Assembly (NCBI GenBank): GCA_030917105.1 | Contig: JAUPVI010000063.1 | Span: forward strand, 1-6,049 | DNA length: 6,049 bases | Direction: 5' to 3' | Source: Candidatus Babelota bacterium | GTDB lineage: Bacteria; Babelota; Babeliae; Babelales; JAUPTZ01 | Shown: piece after piece, positions 1 to 6,049 of the stretch | Layout: each line of letters starts with the position of its first letter | How positions within the stretch are numbered: position 1 is the stretch's first letter | The notes under the pieces: generated by a model | What the model was told of the DNA's origin: nothing | Database searches by the model: none | The model's input: only the letters and a program-made list of their open reading frames with translations | Program-made: the position numbers and the translations under genes

Positions 1-1
1 A

Positions 2-1180
2 GCTGCACAGAAAGAGGAAGTCAAAAAACTCCTCGACGCTCTTCATAAGGCAGATATTGAGCCAACACAAATGACCATAGACCTTTTCAGTATTATTTCA
101 CTCTTCAGTCACATTCCAGCCTACAGCAAACTAAAACACGCGTACGCGATTGTTGACATGGGGCCACAATCTACTCGTATAGCATTGATAAATAATCAAC
201 GGCTTATCGCATCACGAACAATTCTTAAAGGTTCAGAACTCCGCACAAAATCTGATGATGATGATGGCGATGAATTAATAGTTGATTTAGCCTCTCATCA
301 TGCACGATTATTCGACGAAGTTAGCTTTACACTCAATTCATTTGAAATGAAGCAAACAAGTACACCAGAGATAGAAAAACTCTTCTTCATCGGATCCCCT
401 AACATTTCCACTCCGTTTGAAGAATACGCAAAAAAAGCCATTCATTGCCCATGTGAAGTTCTAGCAACAGAACAGCTCGCAACCAATCCCGTCATACAGA
501 CAAAATTATCCCTCCAGGCTCCTTCATGGCAAACATACAGCCGCGTTCTAGGAGCAGTCTTCCGCACTGCTGCATATGAATCCTTCACGCTTCGCCGCAA
601 AGACCTGGAGCTCTCACCACGGCCGCTTATTCAGCAACAACTAATTGCTGGCGCACTACTACTCCTTCTCACGCTTGGAATTATTGGAGTACAAGGGTAC
701 CTCCAAATAGAAGAGGAAACGGCTTATATAAAAACTCTTGATCTACGAGAGTTAAAACGCTTGCGCAGCGCTCTTCCGAGTGATTCTCCCGACGCCAAGA
801 AGAAAAATATTAAAGCCCTTGCAAAGGCAGTTGAAACCCATATACAAGAACAAGAAGAGCTTTGGGCGGCTTTTTCAGCACAACGCCTTCGCCCACTCGA
901 AATTCTACAAGAGCTCTCCTCTCTCTTTAATAAGAAAAAGTTCGATATAGACATTGAACACATATTTATTGGTGATAATGACGCACCACACCCAATTGAG
1001 GTAAAAGGAGTATTCCGCTCAAAAACCGGCAAAGATGACTTCAAACACTTCACCGAGCTTGCAAACGACATCGGAAACAGCAAAACGTTAGCTATCACGC
1101 AAGAGATTGACCCAACACAACTGCCTGACAAAGGAGTAAGCTTTATTGCTTGCTTTAAACTACGTGAAGGAACGGCATGA
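2..1180 (+). CDS. gspL: GspL-like (PilM+PilN-type) inner-membrane assembly protein, 5'-truncated by window edge
   Basis: The reading frame is open to the left edge, so the ATG at 71 is internal; 23 more residues precede it (ending IEPTQ). Visible are 392 residues. Residues 1-200 resemble the second half of the actin-like PilM/GspL cytoplasmic domain: VDMGPQSTRIALI matches the nucleotide-binding strand motif VD(I/M)G..(S/T)T, and LFFIGSPNIST and VLGAVFRTA fit its later strands. One hydrophobic segment follows (about residues 214-230, IAGALLLLLTLGIIGVQG), then a charged helical stretch and a periplasmic PilN-like ferredoxin-fold region (about 280-390). A PilM-like part fused to a PilN-like part is the GspL architecture. 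In the family, GspL recruits the GspE ATPase and partners GspM. An acidic loop with four Asp codons (GAT x4, 254-265) interrupts the PilM-like part. The stop overlaps the next start (ATGA), implying translational coupling. Identity as GspL rather than a pilus PilM-N fusion is inferred from architecture. Confidence 0.82.
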   Translation, partial: AAQKEEVKKLLDALHKADIEPTQMTIDLFSIISLFSHIPAYSKLKHAYAIVDMGPQSTRIALINNQRLIASRTILKGSELRTKSDDDDGDELIVDLASHHARLFDEVSFTLNSFEMKQTSTPEIEKLFFIGSPNISTPFEEYAKKAIHCPCEVLATEQLATNPVIQTKLSLQAPSWQTYSRVLGAVFRTAAYESFTLRRKDLELSPRPLIQQQLIAGALLLLLTLGIIGVQGYLQIEEETAYIKTLDLRELKRLRSALPSDSPDAKKKNIKALAKAVETHIQEQEELWAAFSAQRLRPLEILQELSSLFNKKKFDIDIEHIFIGDNDAPHPIEVKGVFRSKTGKDDFKHFTELANDIGNSKTLAITQEIDPTQLPDKGVSFIACFKLREGTA

Positions 1181-1734
1181 ACTTACTCGATACTATAAGC
1201 GACGCCATTGCACAGCAACACAAGAAGCAGCATCGAATTTTCATTGCAGCAACAGCAGCCATAATAGCAGCAATGCTGGGTGGTATCGTATACTTCCTTT
1301 ATGCAGAAAGGGAAAGCAATATTCAGCTTATTAATGAGCTCAAAGAACAGAGTAAGAAAAACGACGCACTCATGGCAAAAAGCGAGCGTATCAAGGCTGA
1401 AGAAGAGCGCGTACAAACACTCTTAGAAATCAATAAAGGATTCAATATAAAAACATTCTTTGAAACGCTTACCTCTAACCAAAAATTAAAAGCTGAACCT
1501 GGTTGGGATACCGAAAGACGCGATATAGACGGCAATGAAACATTTGATGAGATCGTGCTCGCAGCAACGTTTAAAGGGCAGACGACACAATCGTTAGTAA
1601 GTCTGCTTGGAACGCTAGAGAACAATGAAATTGTGTACATAAAAGAACTTGAAATCAAAAAGGATGGTAAAAAGACCATCTCGTTTGAACTCACCATAGC
1701 AACAAAAAAACGCAAACAATTCTGGGAAGATTAA
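1177..1734 (+). CDS. GspM/PilO-like bitopic inner-membrane protein
   Basis: This 185-residue protein has a short cytoplasmic N-terminus with a basic patch (HKKQHR), one membrane helix at about residues 21-42, a charged probable coiled coil at about 43-85 (EQSKKNDALMAKSERIKAEEERV), and a compact alpha/beta C-terminal region at about 90-178 suggestive of the ferredoxin-like fold shared by PilN, PilO and GspM. There is no signature motif in this family, so the call rests on size, topology and position between a GspL-like gene and a secretin. Its expected role is to dimerise with GspL and help assemble the inner-membrane platform. The start is supported by a good Shine-Dalgarno sequence, GAAGGAA (1166-1172), and by ATGA overlap with the upstream stop. 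A PilN-like assignment is the main alternative. Confidence 0.72.
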   Translation: MNLLDTISDAIAQQHKKQHRIFIAATAAIIAAMLGGIVYFLYAERESNIQLINELKEQSKKNDALMAKSERIKAEEERVQTLLEINKGFNIKTFFETLTSNQKLKAEPGWDTERRDIDGNETFDEIVLAATFKGQTTQSLVSLLGTLENNEIVYIKELEIKKDGKKTISFELTIATKKRKQFWED

Positions 1735-1737
1735 GCC

Positions 1738-4203
1738 ATGATGGGACATTGGTATTTACTGCTTCTATCCATTTGTATACACCTCACATGTAACAGCGCC
1801 GCCAAAGATGAGACATCACATGCAACGATAGAGAAATTCTCGTTTAAAAAAAGGCCTGTGGCCACACCGGCGAATAAAGATAAGAAAACCCCAGCAATAA
1901 AAAATACTAATCAGGGCAACTCTCCTAAAGAGAAAGCAAAAACAGATGACGCCCAACCGCCAGAAGGGACTATATACTTCAATTTTGATAACGCTTCGCT
2001 AACGACGGTGCTTAATTATCTGGTAGACCGCAAAAATATGGATGTAATCCCGCATAAAGACCTTGTAAATATTAAGGTCAGCTTGGTATCTCGCGAACCT
2101 ATGACGTTGGATGAAGCCTGGGAAACCATGCTCATTCTTATGGAAGCCAACAACTTTACCATCGTAACAGTAAATGGCGTACATCGTGTTGTACCGCTTA
2201 ATACAAGTCAACAAAGCCCCTTACCATGCTATAGCTCGCTGCGAGGCATAGAGCCCGAAGATTTACCAGATACCAACACCATTAGCCGTTACATATATTT
2301 CTGTAAAAACCTTAAAATCGACATTGCGCGAGATATTATAACACCACTTCTGAGCGACAAAGCAGTTCAAGTAAATACAACTCTACAGGCTTGTATTATC
2401 ACTGATAATTGTAACTACATTAAGGCAGCCCTACGCGTCATAAAAGAGCTTGACGTTAATGGCATGCGACAAAATATTAAGATCCTGCAGCTTAATCATA
2501 CAAATGCCGACCAGCTCGCTAAGCTCCTTAACGAGCAGCTGATACAGAACCAGCAACAAGATAATTCAAAAATTCGCATTATTGGTGAAGAGAAAAAGAG
2601 AGAAATGTCGTATTTTTCTAAGGACACAAAAATTTTTAGCGAACCTATGCATAACCGTCTCATTTTTATGGGCATGGAAGATGCTATTAATAAAATTATT
2701 GCATTCATAAACAAGTATCTTGATATACCACTAGAGAGCGCAAAATCACGGCTTCACATCAAGGAACTCAAATACTACAGCGCCTCTGCAATGAAAGATC
2801 TACTCGAGCCAATGATTGTCCCACCAAAAGGACTCGGTGGGCCAACCGGCCTAGTAGAAGGAGAATATAAATTTTTCCAAGATGTCACCATTACGCCAGA
2901 AATATCAAGCAGCACAAGCGGCTCTGCTGGTAGCGGGAATAGATTAATTATTGCATGTAATCCGGAAGACTGGCAACGGCTCTCTACATTCATTAACGAG
3001 GTAGACAAACCAGTCGCGCAAGTCGCTATCGAAATGATGATCGTTGACGTCCAAGTAAATGATAATCTAGGACTTGGGAGCCAGTTCAGGGTGCCAACCG
3101 GAATGCTTGGTGACAACATAAGCGCCTCGTCCTACATGTTAGGACTCCCGTCCCAATTGCAAAACTCAGCAAATCCAGCGTTTTCAAACGTGCTAAACAA
3201 CACTGCGTTTGAGCCTATCGGATCTTCAATTCTCTCATTTGGTAATGCATCATCAAATCAAGTATGGGGCGCAATTCGCGCATGGTACCAATTAAATCAT
3301 AGCGACATCATATCACAGCCATACATTGTAACCAATAACAACGAGACTGGCACCATAGCATCATCCGTTACGCACCAAATACCAACCGTACAGACAAATA
3401 ACAGCACGCAGCCCGTACAGACGTTACAACCACAAACAGCCAGCATCCAAGCGAAGATTACACCGCACGTAAATGCATCAGGCATCATAAAATTAGAAGT
3501 GGATATCACCGTTGACGAATTCGTTTCCGCAACCAACTCCGGTTCAGATAAGACAAATCGCGAAATCTCAGTAAAAGGGGCTTCTATGGCAGCAGGAGAA
3601 GTACTTGTTCTTGGTGGATTAACAAGCAGCGAAAATGATAACTCAACCTGGTCAGTTCCCCTCCTGGGCTCTATCCCCATCCTAGGAAATTTGTTTAGAG
3701 ACAAAACACGTACAAATAAAAAGAAGAACCTCTACATATTCATTCGCCCTACCATAATTAAGCCGCACTTTGGCATGGGGGCAGACGAATATACCCAACT
3801 TAAACTCGACTATGCCAAGTATCAGATATTAACAGGAGATCCTGCAGGGGCAAACAAGGATCCTGTTCAGCGTTATTTGTTTTCGCCAAACAACCATGGT
3901 GAATCTGCCAACAATAAGGCAGGACATATGACTATCATTGATGACTTCGCTGAACGTCGGCATATGCCAAATGAAGTCGAGATGACTAAAGACCCGTATT
4001 TTTACCACATTCACGAATCAAATAGCATGGCCTATGAACCAGACGAAGGCTTTGCTTCTATGCCACACATTAAACCGCAGGAATATGTAGCTCCAGGAGT
4101 CTTTGATAATCTTATGCAAGATGACTTTTTCAGTGCACCGGAACCAACGCTGTCACGAGCTGCTAAGCTCTCTCAGCGACAATCATCGCTTCGAACACAA
4201 TAG
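1738..4203 (+). CDS. gspD: Type II secretion / type IV pilus secretin, GspD/PilQ family
   Basis: An 821-residue outer-membrane secretin that should form the multimeric gate of the machine. Residues 1-22 look like a Sec signal peptide with SAA|K cleavage; no convincing lipobox is seen. A Lys/Pro-rich linker follows (23-76). Then come N0 (about 77-154, starting GTIYFNFDNASLTTVLNYL), N1 (184-241), N2 (245-331) and N3 (338-425, with a Gly/Ser-rich loop TSGSAGSG). The secretin core spans about 426-675: VAQVAIEMMIVDV, the strand SQPYIVTNNNETGTIA (526 on), VLVLGGL (622-628), and the family signature VPLLGSIPILGNLF (640-653) followed by LYIFIRPTII. The domain order and presence of N2 and N3 favour GspD over a short PilQ. 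After the core is a tail of about 145 residues, longer than a usual pilotin-binding S-domain. GGGAAGA at 1724-1730 favours ATG 1738 over ATG 1741. No GspC/PilP-type connector gene lies next to it. Confidence 0.95.
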   Translation: MMGHWYLLLLSICIHLTCNSAAKDETSHATIEKFSFKKRPVATPANKDKKTPAIKNTNQGNSPKEKAKTDDAQPPEGTIYFNFDNASLTTVLNYLVDRKNMDVIPHKDLVNIKVSLVSREPMTLDEAWETMLILMEANNFTIVTVNGVHRVVPLNTSQQSPLPCYSSLRGIEPEDLPDTNTISRYIYFCKNLKIDIARDIITPLLSDKAVQVNTTLQACIITDNCNYIKAALRVIKELDVNGMRQNIKILQLNHTNADQLAKLLNEQLIQNQQQDNSKIRIIGEEKKREMSYFSKDTKIFSEPMHNRLIFMGMEDAINKIIAFINKYLDIPLESAKSRLHIKELKYYSASAMKDLLEPMIVPPKGLGGPTGLVEGEYKFFQDVTITPEISSSTSGSAGSGNRLIIACNPEDWQRLSTFINEVDKPVAQVAIEMMIVDVQVNDNLGLGSQFRVPTGMLGDNISASSYMLGLPSQLQNSANPAFSNVLNNTAFEPIGSSILSFGNASSNQVWGAIRAWYQLNHSDIISQPYIVTNNNETGTIASSVTHQIPTVQTNNSTQPVQTLQPQTASIQAKITPHVNASGIIKLEVDITVDEFVSATNSGSDKTNREISVKGASMAAGEVLVLGGLTSSENDNSTWSVPLLGSIPILGNLFRDKTRTNKKKNLYIFIRPTIIKPHFGMGADEYTQLKLDYAKYQILTGDPAGANKDPVQRYLFSPNNHGESANNKAGHMTIIDDFAERRHMPNEVEMTKDPYFYHIHESNSMAYEPDEGFASMPHIKPQEYVAPGVFDNLMQDDFFSAPEPTLSRAAKLSQRQSSLRTQ

Positions 4204-4212
4204 AACGCTCTT

Positions 4213-5418
4213 ATGATCTTTTGCCCCGTTTTTAATTTGCTCCATACTGTGGAAGTTTTGTTTGCAGGGGGATTGGTTGCCATAAGTCTTTTTATCTACA
4301 CGCAAAGACACTTTGCGATGGTTACGCCACTCTCGGCGCTCCAGCCACTCATTGCCACCATCACCGGAATCGTGCTGTATCACTGTTTTTTTATGTATAG
4401 CATCCCCCTTATAGGGACGTTATACGGTATTTATTTTTTAGCAACGCGACGATGCGATATCCAAACTCTTCATGCCATGGCCTGCGCTCTCTGCGCAGCA
4501 CTGGTATTGTGGGTTGACTATCATCGCTTCAATGAAAAAAGAGAACTTCTTAAGCACGATTCGCACACGCTTCATGGCCTCATTATCGATCAAAAAAAAT
4601 GGCTCCAAACAAAAAGCGGGGCTGTAGTAACAGTAAACCTTACTCATATCGATTATGCACCGAGTTCGGGAATTTTCAAGTTTTTTACGTACGTTGCACC
4701 ATCGCTTGCAGTGGGTGATTCAGCAGTGTTTTTTAAAGTGACTGCCTCAGCCGATACCAACAAAGAAAAACTCATTTCTTACGCACTGCGTGACCATCAA
4801 ATTGGCGCCTGCTTTACTCCTCATGTCTATGCACGCAAATTGCCTGAAAAAACATATTATGGCGCCTGGATCGCCTGGTGGCATAATTGGCGTCAGCAAC
4901 TCTATGACTGCATAAAGTCATTGCTCCCTGCAAAAGCATTCACATACTTCTCAGCGCTTTTTTTCGGCAATAAAAATTGCGAAGGCTTTCTGGATATTCG
5001 CGCAAAATTCACCCGATGGGGGCTCACCCATTACCTTGCACGATCAGGCCTTCATATATCATTGCTCATTTCACTTTGGGCCGGAGTTTTGCGCTTCATT
5101 CCTATTCCTTTCCCATTGAAGGCAATTGTTTTAAGTATCATTCTTTTTGTCTACGACCATCTATCCTGGGCAAGCATATCGTTTAACAGGTCCCTCTGGC
5201 TTTGGTTTTTCTATTTAGGCGGCTGGCTTTCAAGCAATACTGCAACCCCTATTTTTGGGCTTATACACCTTGCGCTCGCTATTTTACTGTACAATCCGTG
5301 GCAAGCTGAATGCCTTGATTTTCAGCTCAGCTTCTTTTTAACAATGATTTTAATGCTCTACGGCCACTACAAACAGCAACCGTTTCTGCTGTCTTCTTGC
5401 GTCAATAAAAAAAAATAA
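4213..5418 (+). CDS. comEC: ComEC/Rec2-family competence membrane protein, short form lacking the metallo-beta-lactamase domain
   Basis: In the family, ComEC forms the inner-membrane channel for single-stranded DNA during natural transformation. This 401-residue protein has N-terminal hydrophobic segments (about 13-32, 36-78 and 84-101), a soluble region at about 105-215 resembling the DUF4131/OB-like domain (HGLIIDQ near 121), and the start of the competence domain at 247 (ALFFGN). The hallmark HYLARSGLHISLL (273-285) matches the family HLLA(V/I)SGLHI motif; NRSLWLW and DFQLSFFL (369-376) match later motifs. It then ends within about 25 residues in Lys-Lys-Lys at an A9 tract, roughly midway through the usual competence domain, with no metallo-beta-lactamase domain. 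No good ribosome binding site precedes ATG 4213; the secretin stop lies 9 nt upstream in the same frame, suggesting coupling. Whether it is a functional short form or a decayed gene cannot be told here. Confidence 0.85.
   Translation: MIFCPVFNLLHTVEVLFAGGLVAISLFIYTQRHFAMVTPLSALQPLIATITGIVLYHCFFMYSIPLIGTLYGIYFLATRRCDIQTLHAMACALCAALVLWVDYHRFNEKRELLKHDSHTLHGLIIDQKKWLQTKSGAVVTVNLTHIDYAPSSGIFKFFTYVAPSLAVGDSAVFFKVTASADTNKEKLISYALRDHQIGACFTPHVYARKLPEKTYYGAWIAWWHNWRQQLYDCIKSLLPAKAFTYFSALFFGNKNCEGFLDIRAKFTRWGLTHYLARSGLHISLLISLWAGVLRFIPIPFPLKAIVLSIILFVYDHLSWASISFNRSLWLWFFYLGGWLSSNTATPIFGLIHLALAILLYNPWQAECLDFQLSFFLTMILMLYGHYKQQPFLLSSCVNKKK
5407..5415 (+). repeat. A9 homopolymer at the end of the comEC-like gene
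   Basis: Nine consecutive A residues encode the last three Lys codons immediately before the TAA stop of the ComEC-like gene. Such a tract is a known kind of site for polymerase slippage or indel change. One A fewer would put the reading frame into that of the downstream peptidase gene; one A more would add about 11 residues before a stop at 5448-5450. Confidence 0.9.
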
Positions 5419-5464
5419 GGTATACACAAAGCCCCTCTTTTTTTGCGTAAGGATGTGTATGCTT
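5418..5464 (+). promoter_or_regulatory. Inverted repeat pairing with the start codon of the C11 peptidase gene
   Basis: ATACACA (5422-5428) is perfectly complementary to TGTGTAT (5454-5460). With flanking pairs, two of them G-U, the stem reaches about 11 bp (5418-5428 with 5454-5464). The 25-nt loop contains a T7 run (5438-5444) and the AAGGA ribosome binding site. The ATG at 5459-5461 lies inside the 3' arm, so in RNA the stem would cover the start codon while leaving the Shine-Dalgarno in the loop. A role in translation control is inferred. It does not look like a terminator, because the T run is in the loop and the stem is AT-rich. Confidence 0.45.
5449..5453 (+). promoter_or_regulatory. 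Ribosome binding site that sets the C11 peptidase start
   Basis: AAGGA sits 5 nt upstream of ATG 5459. An alternative in-frame ATG at 5453 overlaps this site and would have no room for ribosome binding, so 5459 is the preferred start. Confidence 0.65.
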
Positions 5465-6049
5465 CATAGCTTTTTCACTTATTTCCGTCTCTTCGTAGCA
5501 TTTTGCAGCATAACGCTCTGCTGCAGCGCAAAAACCGGGCTGCACCCGAACTCACAAAGTACGAACAATCCAAATGTGCGATCAACGCCCGTCAGCAGAA
5601 TCATCACTCCAGTAGCGCCTCACGAAGTTCCTTACCGCGATATAAACAGCATCAAAGAATGGAATATTTTCATCTACATTGCTGGGAACAACAATCTCCA
5701 TCGATTCTTAGAAGCAAATATCCAGCAAACCATGAGTATTGGCTCTAATGACAAAATCAATATCATCATACAAGTCGACAAGTTTGGCACCCGCGAAGTT
5801 ACACGCTCACTTGTACAAAAAGGAGGCCTTGCAACCTACTGGCGTACCTCATCGATCACTCAGGCCGAACAAAACGCACATCCAGAACTTTACAACAGTG
5901 GCTCAGTGCAGAATTTTACTGATTTTCTCGAAACCGGCATGCAGAAATTTAAGGCGAAGAAGCAATGTGTTATAATATGGAATCACGGCTCTGGCGCGGT
6001 AGATCCAAGCGGATGGCGCAACCCCAACACTGGCTCCATCATCGCAAAT
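5459..6049 (+). CDS. Secreted clostripain-family (C11) cysteine peptidase, 3'-truncated by window edge
   Basis: The frame is open from ATG 5459 to the right edge (197 codons visible). Residues 1-24 form a signal peptide (hydrophobic stretch RLFVAFCSITLCC, likely cleavage CSA|K). A low-complexity Ser/Thr/Pro/Asn linker follows to about residue 55. The peptidase domain begins at about 67 with EWNIFIYIAGNNNL, which matches the C11 opening W.(I/L)..Y.A.DNNL, except that Asn77 replaces the usual Asp. IGSNDKINIIIQVD (94-107) and FTDFL fit the next conserved blocks, and IIWNHGSG (172-179) carries the family catalytic histidine, His176. The catalytic cysteine expected downstream lies beyond the window, so activity cannot be judged. 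Family members usually cleave after Arg or Lys. It should be exported by Sec and may be released through the adjacent secretin or stay in the periplasm; the latter point is inference. Confidence 0.85.
   Translation, partial: MLHSFFTYFRLFVAFCSITLCCSAKTGLHPNSQSTNNPNVRSTPVSRIITPVAPHEVPYRDINSIKEWNIFIYIAGNNNLHRFLEANIQQTMSIGSNDKINIIIQVDKFGTREVTRSLVQKGGLATYWRTSSITQAEQNAHPELYNSGSVQNFTDFLETGMQKFKAKKQCVIIWNHGSGAVDPSGWRNPNTGSIIAN

Noticed and set aside
254..265. GAT x4 trinucleotide repeat as a phase-variation tract
   Set aside because: It is an in-frame repeat of four units that would only change the number of Asp residues; too short to be a convincing contingency locus.
724..1131. Minus-strand open frame opposite the gspL-like gene, and similar ones opposite the secretin
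   Set aside because: Cys/Ser-rich translations with no domain, lying wholly antisense to well-supported genes; typical of shadow frames.
1661..1681. Inverted repeat GATGGT / ACCATC with a 7-nt loop
   Set aside because: It lies inside the coding sequence of the GspM-like gene with no T tract after it; probably chance.
3833..3870. Short palindromes CAGGAGATCCTG and AGGATCCT close together
   Set aside because: Within the secretin tail coding region; too short and not repeated elsewhere in the window to suggest a mobile element or binding site.
4967..4981. Small inverted repeat GCAAT / ATTGC
   Set aside because: Short, AT-rich and inside the comEC-like coding region just at the conserved GN motif; no sign of function.
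5431..5450. T7 run (5438-5444) as a rho-independent terminator
   Set aside because: No GC-rich stem precedes it; the only hairpin in the gap places this run inside its loop.
5503..5975. Two overlapping + strand open frames (5503-5748 and 5739-5975) after the comEC-like gene
   Set aside because: They lie in other frames of the C11 peptidase gene, which shows a signal peptide and conserved motifs in its own frame; their translations show no recognisable domain.

Overview
The window is a run of five tightly packed genes, all on the + strand. Both end genes are cut by the window edges. In order they are: the C-terminal part of a GspL-type (PilM+PilN-like) inner-membrane protein; a small GspM/PilO-like bitopic protein; a full-length GspD/PilQ-family secretin; a short ComEC/Rec2-family membrane protein; and the N-terminal part of a secreted clostripain-type (family C11) cysteine peptidase. 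The last gene runs off the right edge and carries a clear signal peptide and the WNHGSG histidine motif.

A secretin is an outer-membrane pore, so the source is a diderm bacterium. The standard genetic code fits: TGA, TAA and TAG all act as stops and Trp is TGG. Base composition looks moderately AT-leaning (judged by eye). Compact genes, a lean GspL-GspM-GspD set without neighbouring GspC/PilP, and a linked short comEC and C11 peptidase would suit an uncultured, reduced-genome lineage. Candidatus Dependentiae is one possibility, but this is a guess and no marker gene is present.

Layout: gspL-like (left edge to 1180) overlaps gspM-like (1177-1734) by ATGA. A 3-nt gap leads to the secretin (1738-4203), 9 nt to comEC-like (4213-5418), and 40 nt to the C11 peptidase (5459 to the right edge). 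The spacing suggests a single transcript whose promoter lies left of the window. No rho-independent terminator, tRNA, rRNA, CRISPR array, IS element or prophage part was found. The only gap between genes longer than 10 nt is 5419-5458; it holds a predicted hairpin that pairs with the start codon of the peptidase gene.

Proposed joint function: the GspL/GspM-like proteins form an inner-membrane assembly platform and the secretin forms the outer-membrane gate of a type II secretion or type IV (competence) pilus machine. A ComEC relative directly behind the secretin suggests DNA uptake, while the Sec-exported peptidase is a plausible cargo for secretion. The most notable points are the ComEC-like gene that stops halfway through its competence domain at an A9 tract, the frame relationship of that tract to the peptidase gene, the start-codon hairpin, and the long unusual C-terminal tail of the secretin. 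No wholly new system could be demonstrated.
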